From: DALYJJ01 sp031969915
GTDB lineage: Bacteria; Acidobacteriota; Terriglobia; Bryobacterales; Bryobacteraceae
Direction: 5' to 3'
Assembly (NCBI GenBank): GCA_031969915.1
Contig: DALYJJ010000001.1
Span: 39,220 to 103,219, forward strand
Length of the DNA: 64,000 bases
A program made the position numbers and the translations under genes. The notes under the pieces are model-generated. The model had not been told where the DNA came from. It saw nothing but the letters and a program-made list of their open reading frames with translations, and ran no database searches. Below are positions 9,701 through 16,831 of this stretch, one piece after another. Within the stretch, counting starts at the first letter, position 1. Every line of letters begins with the position of its first letter.

Positions 9701-10211
9701 TGCCGGAGATGGCGAAGCCGGGGAGGATCTTGATGAACTCAGCGGCGCTGCGGCCGACGACCGAGAAGTCCTGGAGCTGCTTGGTGGTCAGCACCGCGGC
9801 CTTTTCGCCCGAGTCGACCGGCGTCAGCACGTCCGCCACGCTGGTTACTTCCACCTGCTCCGACGTCGTGCCGACTTTGAGCACGATGTCGAGGTTGCGG
9901 CGATCCGCGCCGGTGAACGCAATGCCCGCGACCTTATAGGGCATGAAGCCCGAAGCTTCCACCGAGACTTCGTAGGTGGCCACCGTCAAGGAGGCGAACG
10001 TGAAGTAGCCTTCACTATTGGTTACGGTACGGCGGGTGTCGCCGGAGGCCATGTTCTTGATCACAACATTGGCGTTCGGTACAACCGCATTCGACTGATC
10101 CGACACAACGCCGGTCAGTGTGGCGTAGATCGACTGCGCGCTCGCGGTGCCGGTCAACAGTGCCAGGCACAGCATCAGCGCGAGAAGATTCAGCGTCCTA
10201 AATGATCTCAT
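6741..10211 (-). CDS. Oar-like TonB-dependent outer-membrane protein (copy 1)
   Basis: 1156-residue outer-membrane protein. A signal peptide (MRSFRTLNLLALMLCLALLT, cleaved near TASAQ) is followed by a carboxypeptidase-regulatory-like domain (about residues 30-110, ATLTGVVSDQSNAVVPNANV), a plug-like region and a very large beta-barrel. The barrel ends in LALKYQF, with the C-terminal aromatic expected for BAM insertion. The start at 10211 was chosen because it opens directly at the signal peptide; in-frame codons further upstream add a non-signal extension. Such proteins are thought to take up or bind large substrates, often carbohydrate. The gene is divergent from the malectin gene at 10651 and has its own terminator. 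Confidence 0.9.
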   Translation of the reverse strand: MRSFRTLNLLALMLCLALLTGTASAQSIYATLTGVVSDQSNAVVPNANVVIKNMASGDTRRTVTNSEGYFTFASLTVATYEVSVEASGFMPYKVAGIAFTGADRRNLDIVLKVGTTSEQVEVTSVADVLTPVDSGEKAAVLTTKQLQDFSVVGRSAAEFIKILPGFAISGTGTENRTNFNGEVIGINGNGDGGSQSAMNNAFSVNGQASGQSLDITADGSHVSDPGCNCATPVNPNTDMIQEFKVQTANFGAENAKGPAVISSISKAGGRDFHGSAYLYARHNTLNSNDWLNNRFGQPRPANKFFFPGGNIGGPVLIPGTNFNRNRDKLFFFTGYEHYFQTLDTGLLRTTTATEGMRGGNFSPAELAKLGNVTASGGPPSQINSDQFPNGIVPASQIDRTGRGLMNLYPLPNANPNANGGFNYVRQINFNQNSLQWLSRVDYNISDNTKLFVRYNLQAETQRFPVGLWWRNPPQVPYPTEILGKNRSHSISASLTHVFSPTLTNEFVFGYTFIGFPNVFDDPDKVNRTNLGIPFRGLWKNGVTQIPSMTAWGGEFASLFNPGGFEAGGSRGLFADKYLPTFSNNVSKVLATHTLKFGGFFEYIINNQPGNGYTNGLAVQSNWGGNTSGNPWSDLLLGRVTQYQEQDFNRLNNIGSAILEFFAQDSWKATRRLTLELGMRVSHYGPWVDRLGFGQATFDASRYNPNAPANEYSGFLWNKRDPNVPIGGFETRPLFFAPRFGMALDVFGNGKTVLRGGWGRFIFQTPQFTAGLDVAAGVRSYNIQNATTFAAIDALNQNTVDRLGVSAVLRSDDRRPRTDSYSFTLSQRMPFSSLLEVSYVGNMGRHLLNGSGNGAAANIANNINFIPAGSLFRLPNPNDGDIDQFRPLRGLQDVRLSQFTAYSNYNSMQVSWLRTKGRYNINMNYTWGKAMGIVGNWDDTNLDQNYGVLGSDRRHVFNAAYSIELPNIVRPGTNKFASGVLNGWQFSGITQIQSGVNLTANTGGSFNLDTGGAQLASGLNVTDRSINGTTAIALRPVVTCDLGSNLASRQFVNGNCLALPSARGVNGPTVLPPVYGPAFFVSDLGLYKNFNFSESKRLQFRFNAYNFLNHPLDSFINGGTNLRLIFNNQGRMVNPIFGSITERQGRRIVQLALKYQF

Positions 10212-10408
10212 CCCGGAGACCCCTTCTTCGAGAAAACGTGTCGTTGGAACTCGCGACTTCGAGGTGCCTACCGCCTCCACCCGGCGCGGCGAAAACCGTG
10301 CCCCGGACCCTTGGCGGAAACTCCCAGTTGTGGCGAAAAACCTCATTCGAAAATGAACCCCTCTTAACAATTTCAAGGACTTAGCGCCCGTGAGTTTGTT
10401 GTTTTGCC

Positions 10409-10437
10409 ACTATATAGTGCTTTTCCATTACCGGCAA
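10409..10437 (-). promoter_or_regulatory. Promoter of receptor copy 1 with palindromic -10
   Basis: On the minus strand TTGCCG (10437-10432) is followed after 17 bp by TATAGT (10414-10409). The -10 lies inside the perfect 12 bp palindrome CACTATATAGTG (10408-10419), which could double as a repressor site. It is about 200 bp upstream of the ATG, so a long leader is implied. Confidence 0.45.
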
Positions 10438-10507
10438 GAGCGTTGGGGTTAACCTTTCTCGCGTGATTCGTTACGGGCGGCCCCGCTTGCCCGCTGCACG
10501 AGTTTTC

Positions 10508-10607
10508 AACACGTTGGACCCGGTTACACGTGGTCCCGCCCACCGTTACAACGCGGTAACCCGTTCTGCAACGTTCAGTGGAACGTGTTGCACCGGCGTG
10601 ATATATT
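10508..10607 (+). promoter_or_regulatory. Cluster of inverted repeats upstream of malectin gene
   Basis: Several dyads lie within 100 bp. GGACC/GGTCC is at 10516-10520 and 10532-10536, GTTAC/GTAAC at 10545-10549 and 10556-10560, and ACGTTC/GAACGT at 10571-10576 and 10581-10586. AACACGTT at 10508 is repeated inverted as AACGTGTT at 10582. An A/T-rich TGATATATT (to 10607) may be an extended -10. The arrangement suggests operator sites for one or more dimeric regulators between the divergent genes. Confidence 0.45.
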
Positions 10608-10650
10608 GATCCGAGAAACCTAACGTTCAGGGTCAGTTGGATGGGGCCGC

Positions 10651-12318
10651 ATGAGTGATCTGAGAATCCGGCCGTCGCGCGCGGAGGCGGAGCGCGCCGC
10701 GCTCGATTCCCTTCTGCGCAGCGGTCTCTTCGATCGTGCGCCGGGGCTGGGACGGCTCCTGCAGTACATCTGCGGCAAGTACTTCAAAGGCGAAGCGGAC
10801 GAGATCAAGGAGTACAACATCGCTGTCGAAGCGATGGGCCGGTCCGCCGACTTCGATCAGAAGAAGGACTCGATTGTCCGTGTCGAGGCCCACCGGCTCC
10901 GCAAGCGCCTCCAGCAGTACTACGCCAACGACGGCGCGGGTCTCCCGGTTCAGATCTGCATCCCGGAGGGCCGGTACGTTCCGAAGTTCGTTTTCATCGA
11001 GGACCGGTTGGAGGAGGCGCCTCCGTCCCAAGGCGGAGACCGGCTGCTGGCGGCCTCTTCGAGCGGGCCCATCGAGAGCGAGAACGTCGTACCGGTCCTG
11101 ACGATGGAGGTGGTGGAACCCGGGGCTCCGCGGCGGCTCCCCGCGGCGGAGGACGACCGGCCGGGCGGCGCCTTGTTCCCCCTGGTCACCGCGGCCGCCG
11201 TGCTCCTGCTGGTGATCCTCGGCTGGGTCTCCAGCCGGCAGCCGTCGGGAAGTACGCCGGCCGGACCCGATCTCGCGGAGGCGAACCCGGTGCTGGACTC
11301 ACGCCAGCCCATCCGGATTCTGGCGGGGCGAACCGGCAAGTACCTGGACCGCTTCGGGCGGGAGTGGATGGATGACCGCTATTTCACCGGCGGAACGGTT
11401 GCCCCAACGGGCCAGATGGTGGGCCTGCGCGCCCCCGACGCGGGCCTTTACGCCAGCCGCCGCGAAGGCGATTTCACTTATGACATCCCCGTCGAGCCGG
11501 GCGTCTACGAGGTGCATCTGCACTTCGCCGAAACCGTGTTTGGCGAGGGCAACCCGGCGGGCGGCGGCGAAACATCCCGTCTCTTCGACGTTTCGGTGGC
11601 CGGCCAGCCTCTGCTCACCGCCTTCGACGTGATCGCGGATGCCCACGGCAGCCGGCGTGAAGATATCAAGGTGTTTCGCGATGTCCGCCCCGGAAAAGAC
11701 GGTAAGATCCACATCCGGTTCCAGGGGAAGAAAGAGATCCCGTTCGTCAACGCGATCGAAGTGCTGCCGGGCACGGCGGGACGGATGCGGCCCGTCCGCC
11801 TGGTGGCGCAAGAGCAGTTCTTCACCGATCGCACCGGGCGCGTCTGGTCGCCCGATAGCTTCGCGATCGCTACCGGCGGCGTCCTGGTGCCGCGGCCGGA
11901 CGGGCCGCGCGGCGCAGCGGAACCCAACCTGTTTCGAGGCGAGCGCTACGGCCACTTCACCTACGTGATTCCGGTCGCACCCGGCCGCTACACGCTCACG
12001 CTCCACTTCGCGGAAAGCTGGTTCGGAACCAGCCAGCCCGGTGGAGGCGGCCCGGGCAGCCGGGTGTTCGAGGTTTCCTGCAACGACCGCCCGCTGCTCA
12101 CCAGCTTCGACGTCAATCTGCAGGCCAGCGGAGCGGGGATCGCGCTGACCAAGACCTTCACCGGGCTCACGCCGAATCCGCAGGGCAAGCTGGTGCTCCA
12201 CTTCATGCCGGTGAAGAACTACGCCTTCGTCAATGCCATCGAAGTGACAGCCGAACCGGAGCGGGCTTCCCGCCGGCCGGCAGCACCCGGTGGGCCGGCG
12301 GAGAGCGCGGCGCCGTAA
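10651..12318 (+). CDS. Membrane protein: regulator-like N-terminus, TM helix, two malectin domains
   Basis: 555 residues. Residues 1-118 form a compact basic domain (EIKEYNIAVEAMGRS, then DSIVRVEAHRLRKRL) that is also present in the protein at 16832. A proline/acid-rich linker leads to one membrane helix (about 174-194). Two malectin-type carbohydrate-binding domains follow (about 219-374 and 381-533); each carries the family core (VYEVHLHFAETVFG; YTLTLHFAESWFG). The predicted topology is N-terminus inside, malectins in the periplasm. The layout resembles one-component transmembrane sensors, so a sugar-sensing regulator of the flanking receptors is a reasonable inference; DNA binding is not proven. 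The gene lies between two outward-facing Oar-like genes. Confidence 0.75.
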   Translation: MSDLRIRPSRAEAERAALDSLLRSGLFDRAPGLGRLLQYICGKYFKGEADEIKEYNIAVEAMGRSADFDQKKDSIVRVEAHRLRKRLQQYYANDGAGLPVQICIPEGRYVPKFVFIEDRLEEAPPSQGGDRLLAASSSGPIESENVVPVLTMEVVEPGAPRRLPAAEDDRPGGALFPLVTAAAVLLLVILGWVSSRQPSGSTPAGPDLAEANPVLDSRQPIRILAGRTGKYLDRFGREWMDDRYFTGGTVAPTGQMVGLRAPDAGLYASRREGDFTYDIPVEPGVYEVHLHFAETVFGEGNPAGGGETSRLFDVSVAGQPLLTAFDVIADAHGSRREDIKVFRDVRPGKDGKIHIRFQGKKEIPFVNAIEVLPGTAGRMRPVRLVAQEQFFTDRTGRVWSPDSFAIATGGVLVPRPDGPRGAAEPNLFRGERYGHFTYVIPVAPGRYTLTLHFAESWFGTSQPGGGGPGSRVFEVSCNDRPLLTSFDVNLQASGAGIALTKTFTGLTPNPQGKLVLHFMPVKNYAFVNAIEVTAEPERASRRPAAPGGPAESAAP

Positions 12319-12516
12319 CCGCCCGGGAGACCGGCGCCGACCATTTATTATCTATAAGCTCGCCGCATCCAGCCCTCTGGACGCAAACACGACTAAAGTC
12401 TTACAGACCCGTTGCTCCCGGACTACATCTCGGGTAGATTGGGAAAGCTCCGAAAACGCTTCAAGGGGAGCACGAAGCCGCTATTGAACTTGGCGGCAGT
12501 AAAAGAGGAGACGGCC
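12319..12516 (+). other. Leader of receptor copy 2
   Basis: No gene is seen. A weak TTGCTC (12411) and TAGATT (12435) pair with an 18 bp spacer could be a promoter. AGAGGAG just before 12517 is a strong ribosome binding site and fixes the downstream start. Confidence 0.35.
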
Positions 12517-15500
12517 ATGTCGTCTGTCATTCGCTTACTCGTCTTAAGCTGCGTTGCGGCCGGGCTGATGCTCGGCCAGGTCACAACCGGCACGATTCTC
12601 GGTGTGGTTCTCGATAGCTCCGGCTCGCCTGTCGCCGGCGCGCAGGTGACCATCACCGAAATTGAGAAGAACACCTCCCAAACCTATACGACCGACGCCG
12701 CCGGCGCTTTCAACGCGCCGTTTCTGGTGCCCGGCACGTACACCGTATCCGTGGAAGTGAAAGGCTTCAAGAAAGAGGTTCGCTCGGGCATCACCCTGCA
12801 GGTGGACCAGAAGGCCCGCATCGACTTCAACCTGACCGTCGGCCAGGTGACGGAAACCGTCACCGTGACGGCCAGCGCTCCGCTGGTGAAAAGCGAGAGC
12901 GCGGAGCTCGGCGACGTGGTCGAGCAGCGCGCCGTGCGCGAGCTGCCGCTCAACGGCCGTAACTTCGCGCAGCTTGTCTACCTGGTGCCCGGCGTGACGC
13001 CCGGCCAGGTGGGCGAGAACCTATCCGGTGCGAGCACGTTCAACCCGCGCGCCGGTTCCAACTTCAACGCGCTTGGCAGCCAAGCCAACACGAATGCGTG
13101 GCTGGTGGACGGCATCGACAACAACGAGTACACCTTCAACACCGTGATCATCCAACCGAACGTCGAATCGATCCGCGAGTTCAAGGTTCTCACGGGCACC
13201 TATTCGGCGGAGTTCGGCCGCGGCGCGGGCGTGGTTTCGGTCTCTACGAAGTCCGGCCAGAACGACGTCCACGGGTCGTTGTTCGAGTTCCTGCGCAACG
13301 AGAAGTTCGACGCCCGGAACTACTTCCAGGCGCGCCGCCCGGCGGGCGCCACGGTCGACCGGCCCAAGCCGCCGCTCAAGCGCAATCAGTTCGGCGCGGT
13401 GCTGAGCGGTCCGGTCTACATCCCCAAGCTCTACGACGGCCGCAACAAGACGTTCTTCTTCACCGACTACGCCGGCTTGCGCGAAGTGCGCGGGCTCACG
13501 TTCGTGAACAGCGTTCCGACGGCGCTGGTGAAGACCGGGAATTTCTCGGCGTACCCGGCCACGATCTACGATCCGCGGACGTCGCGCGTCAATGCAGCCG
13601 GCGCGATCATCCGCGACGCCTTCCCGAACAACATCATTCCGCGCGACCGCATCAACACCGTCGCCGCCAATGTGGCGAGCATCTTCCCGCTGCCCACCGG
13701 CGATGGCAATTTCAATAACTTCAACTCGGTGGCCAACAGCAACCTGGAGGACAACTCCTGGACGGGCCGCGTGGATCACCAGATCAGCAACAAGAACAGC
13801 CTGTTCGGCCGCTTCAGCAGGGGCCTGTTCAAGCGCGACTCTCCGCAGGGCCAGGCGGCGTGCTGTCTGCCGACGCCCGCCGAAGCCGCGCAACGGTTCC
13901 AGCTCGGGCCGTTCGTCGCCGGCACGCAGAACACCCGGCTCAACACGATGGGCCTTTCCATCAACGACACGCACCTGTTCGCGCCGAACCTGCTGAACGA
14001 ATTCCGCACCGGCTTTGCGCGCACCGTGCCGTTCACCTTCCAATCCGACTTCGGCATCAAGGCCGCCGAATCGCTGGGCATCCGCGGCATCAACGTGACG
14101 GAGTTCACCACCGGGCTGCCCAACATCAACATCCAGGACTACACGGGCATCAGCGGCGGCCCCGCGTTCCTCCCCGTGAATCCGAAAGAAACGCACTGGC
14201 AGGTGGACGACAGCCTCTCCTGGACAAAAGGCCGCCACCAGATGAAGTTCGGCTACCACTACATCCGCCGCAACCCGTCGCCGTTCACCAACACGGACAC
14301 GCGGAGCAGCATGACCTTCAACAACCAGCTCACCAACTCCGCCAACGCCGGGGGCGCCGGGTTCGCATCGCTCCTGCTCGGCCACCTGGCGGGCGGCGCC
14401 TCGCGCGGTTTTCTTCTGGAACCCTACACGCTCACGGTCTCCGATCATGCGTTCTTCTTCCAGGACGACTTCAAAGTCAGCCGCCGCCTGACGCTGAACC
14501 TCGGCCTGCGCTGGGAGGTCTTCCGGCCCGAAGTGGAGAAGAACAACCGCCTGACGAACTTCGACAACACGAACTTGCGGCTGGTGTACGCGGGCGAGGA
14601 CGGCATCAACCGCTCCGCCGGCAAGAAGACGGACTGGAACAACTTCGGGCCGCGCATCGGCTTGGCGTACGACGTCTTCGGCACCGGAAAGACGATCCTC
14701 CGATCGGGCTTCGCCATCGCCTTCTACCCGGTGCAGCCGTCGGCGTCCAACATTCTCGGCCAGCAGGTTCCCTACACGATTTCGCAGACCGTGGTGGGCA
14801 CGCCGGTCTCGGATGGAGCGCAGCTCGCGAACATTCGCACGATCGACAATCCGTTCCCGGCGATCGCACCGGTGAAGCCGCGCACGACGGCGGAGCTGGT
14901 GGCGGCGAATCCGCGCGTTCTGGGCCACTCGTTCACCAACGAGACGCCCAGCATGCAGACCTGGAACCTCAACATCCAGCAGCAGATCGGGCAAACCCTG
15001 CTCGCCGAGGTCGCCTACGCGGGCAGCCAGGGCAAGCACATTCCGCTGGGCCTGGACTTCAATCCCGTGCTCCCGGGCCCGGCCTCCGTGGCGCAGATCG
15101 ACCGCCGCCTGGTCCGCGTGCTCGGCAATCACAACCCGATTCAGATCGACCCGCGCAACAGCTCGTCCTACCACGGCCTGCTCATGAAGCTCGATAAGCG
15201 CTTCGCCGGCGGGCTGCAGGGCATGATCAGCTATACCTGGTCCAAGAGCCTCGACTATGGCGGCTCGGTGGCCAGCGGCGGCGGCGCTTCCGGTGGGCCT
15301 CAGCACGCGACGTTGCTCGGCGACGCCCGCGGTCCCTCGGGCTTCGACGTGCCGCACCGTTTTGTCAGCAACTTCGTTTGGGAACTGCCCGGCAAGGGCA
15401 TGAAGGGTCCGGCGGGTTGGCTGATCGGCGGCTGGCAGGCGAACGGGATTCTGACCCTCTCCTCGGGCCGTCCGTTCACGGTGTTTCTGAATAACAGCGT

Positions 15501-15858
15501 GACCAACGGCGCGGGCGGCTGGCCGGATCGCGTGGGCTCGGGCAAACTCGACAATCCCAAGCGCGAACTCTGGTACGACCCGACCGCCTTCCGCCGGCCG
15601 GACGCGATTCGCTTCGGCACCTCGGGGCGCGGCATCCTGAACGCTCCCGGTACGCGAACCTTCGACGGCGGCTTCGCCAAGAACTTCAAAGTCACCGAGA
15701 CCAGCCGCGTGCAATTCCGCCTGGAGGCCTTCAACCTCTTCAACTCGCCCCAGTGGGGATTCCCGAATCAGAGCTTCGACGCTCCGACCGCGGGGGTGAT
15801 CACTTCGACCATCAACGACAACCGGTCCGTGCAGTTGGCTCTGCGCTTCGATTTCTAA
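12517..15858 (+). CDS. Oar-like TonB-dependent outer-membrane protein (copy 2)
   Basis: 1113-residue outer-membrane protein with signal peptide MSSVIRLLVLSCVAAGLML and a carboxypeptidase-regulatory-like domain (GTILGVVLDSSGSPVAGAQV, about residues 25-105). A plug-like region follows (ELPLNGRNFAQLVYLVPG, a typical Oar/SusC-like signature), then a long barrel ending in LALRFDF. The start at 12517 has AGAGGAG at the right distance; earlier in-frame codons lack both a ribosome site and a signal. It is transcribed in the same direction as the malectin gene and 198 bp after it, so the two may share regulation. The likely role is uptake or binding of complex organic substrate; the ligand is unknown. 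Confidence 0.9.
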   Translation: MSSVIRLLVLSCVAAGLMLGQVTTGTILGVVLDSSGSPVAGAQVTITEIEKNTSQTYTTDAAGAFNAPFLVPGTYTVSVEVKGFKKEVRSGITLQVDQKARIDFNLTVGQVTETVTVTASAPLVKSESAELGDVVEQRAVRELPLNGRNFAQLVYLVPGVTPGQVGENLSGASTFNPRAGSNFNALGSQANTNAWLVDGIDNNEYTFNTVIIQPNVESIREFKVLTGTYSAEFGRGAGVVSVSTKSGQNDVHGSLFEFLRNEKFDARNYFQARRPAGATVDRPKPPLKRNQFGAVLSGPVYIPKLYDGRNKTFFFTDYAGLREVRGLTFVNSVPTALVKTGNFSAYPATIYDPRTSRVNAAGAIIRDAFPNNIIPRDRINTVAANVASIFPLPTGDGNFNNFNSVANSNLEDNSWTGRVDHQISNKNSLFGRFSRGLFKRDSPQGQAACCLPTPAEAAQRFQLGPFVAGTQNTRLNTMGLSINDTHLFAPNLLNEFRTGFARTVPFTFQSDFGIKAAESLGIRGINVTEFTTGLPNINIQDYTGISGGPAFLPVNPKETHWQVDDSLSWTKGRHQMKFGYHYIRRNPSPFTNTDTRSSMTFNNQLTNSANAGGAGFASLLLGHLAGGASRGFLLEPYTLTVSDHAFFFQDDFKVSRRLTLNLGLRWEVFRPEVEKNNRLTNFDNTNLRLVYAGEDGINRSAGKKTDWNNFGPRIGLAYDVFGTGKTILRSGFAIAFYPVQPSASNILGQQVPYTISQTVVGTPVSDGAQLANIRTIDNPFPAIAPVKPRTTAELVAANPRVLGHSFTNETPSMQTWNLNIQQQIGQTLLAEVAYAGSQGKHIPLGLDFNPVLPGPASVAQIDRRLVRVLGNHNPIQIDPRNSSSYHGLLMKLDKRFAGGLQGMISYTWSKSLDYGGSVASGGGASGGPQHATLLGDARGPSGFDVPHRFVSNFVWELPGKGMKGPAGWLIGGWQANGILTLSSGRPFTVFLNNSVTNGAGGWPDRVGSGKLDNPKRELWYDPTAFRRPDAIRFGTSGRGILNAPGTRTFDGGFAKNFKVTETSRVQFRLEAFNLFNSPQWGFPNQSFDAPTAGVITSTINDNRSVQLALRFDF

Positions 15859-15882
15859 GCGCACAGCCGGAACCTAGACCGC

Positions 15883-15927
15883 AAAAAAAAGACCGGCTCG
15901 CCCCGCCCGGGGGAGCCGGTCTTTTTG
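15883..15927. terminator. Bidirectional intrinsic terminator
   Basis: Stem GACCGGCTC / GAGCCGGTC (15891-15899, 15913-15921), extended inward by CCCC/GGGG. It is flanked by A8 on the left and T5 on the right, so it can stop both the plus-strand receptor and the minus-strand PEP-CTERM gene that ends 11 bp beyond. Confidence 0.9.
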
Positions 15928-15937
15928 TCTCTGGCGG

Positions 15938-16660
15938 CTACCGCTTCCGCCGCAGCAAGCCGGCCAGCGCCAACGCACCGCCGGCCAGCACGAACGTGGA
16001 AGGCTCGGGGACCACGCCACTACCCAGGTCCTCGTCGTCAAGCTGAATTTCGGTCAGCGAGATCCAGTTGAAGACTTCCCCCTCGAAGTTCGACAGGAAA
16101 ACCGCAAACGCCGGTATGCCGTCCAACGACGTACCCGCCAGGCGCACGCGGTCGTTCACCGGGGTACCTCCCGGTCCGGTCGGGCCGAAGGCAATGGTGC
16201 TCAGCGCCAAGGTCTGCAGGTTGAAGTTGGTGTCCAGCAGCCCAACCGTGACGCCGGTGATCGCACCGGGGATGAAGTTGTTGGTTGGTCCGCCGAACAG
16301 GTCGATGGTGCGAACCACCGAGGCGAAGGGAAGCGTCAGGAAAATCGCCGGCCGAAGGGTGAGCGTCCCGTCGGAGGTGGTTCCATTGATGAACAACTGG
16401 GAATCAGAGGCGGAGTTCGCGATGATGCCATCGGTTAGCGTGCCGCCGCCCACCCCCGAGTAGGTGGCCGCTGTTCCCGGAAAGGTCTCGTTAATGAACG
16501 TAGCCCCGGCCGTGATCGTCCCGGTGTACGTATGGGACCAGGCCCCGTGTCCGGAGAGTACCGCGTCGTTGATGTCGTAGCCGCTGATTACGATCGGGGC
16601 TGCGGTTGCCACGGTCGAGAGCAGCAGGCAAACAGTAAGAGCAGATCCGAAAAAGCGCAA
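15938..16660 (-). CDS. PEP-CTERM sorted exported protein
   Basis: 240 residues. The start is TTG at 16660, preceded by a strong AGGAGG 7 bp upstream; upstream in-frame codons have no such site. It has a signal peptide (LRFFGSALTVCLLLSTVATA) and a beta-rich middle. The C-terminal PEP-CTERM sorting signal is textbook: VPEPST, a hydrophobic stretch (FVLAGGALALAGLL) and the basic tail RRKR. Such tails are recognised by an exosortase and are linked to exopolysaccharide producers. No exosortase is in the window. The middle region is not recognised as an enzyme. Confidence 0.85.
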   Translation of the reverse strand: MRFFGSALTVCLLLSTVATAAPIVISGYDINDAVLSGHGAWSHTYTGTITAGATFINETFPGTAATYSGVGGGTLTDGIIANSASDSQLFINGTTSDGTLTLRPAIFLTLPFASVVRTIDLFGGPTNNFIPGAITGVTVGLLDTNFNLQTLALSTIAFGPTGPGGTPVNDRVRLAGTSLDGIPAFAVFLSNFEGEVFNWISLTEIQLDDEDLGSGVVPEPSTFVLAGGALALAGLLRRKR

Positions 16661-16703
16661 GAGCCTTCCTCCTGAAAATAGACTAGGTGGTAAGCCGCCC
16701 AGC

Positions 16704-16788
16704 CCGCAATGATAGCGGGGGTAAGAGTGGGGTGAATCACCCCCGGATGGTACTGGGTGTGCTACCGCCGCCAACCAGGACCCAGTAC
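16704..16788. promoter_or_regulatory. Three inverted repeats between PEP-CTERM and TPR-regulator genes
   Basis: The dyads are CCCGC/GCGGG (16704-16720), the perfect 15 bp GGGGTGA-A-TCACCCC (16729-16743), and GTACTGGGT/ACCCAGTAC (16750-16758, 16780-16788). They occupy the divergent gap and could be operators for either gene. Confidence 0.4.
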
Positions 16789-16831
16789 TCTTCTCGCTGC
16801 TCTGAATCCTGATTATGATGACTACATTCCC

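Larger units (their letters stand above)
10212..10650. other. 438 bp divergent control region
   Basis: No coding gene is seen. The left half holds a probable promoter for the minus-strand receptor; the right half holds clustered inverted repeats just before the malectin gene. Both are listed separately. Confidence 0.6.

Noticed and set aside
13021..15864. 947-codon minus-strand frame opposite receptor copy 2
   Set aside because: Arg/Ala/Val-rich shadow without any family features; the plus-strand receptor explains the region fully.
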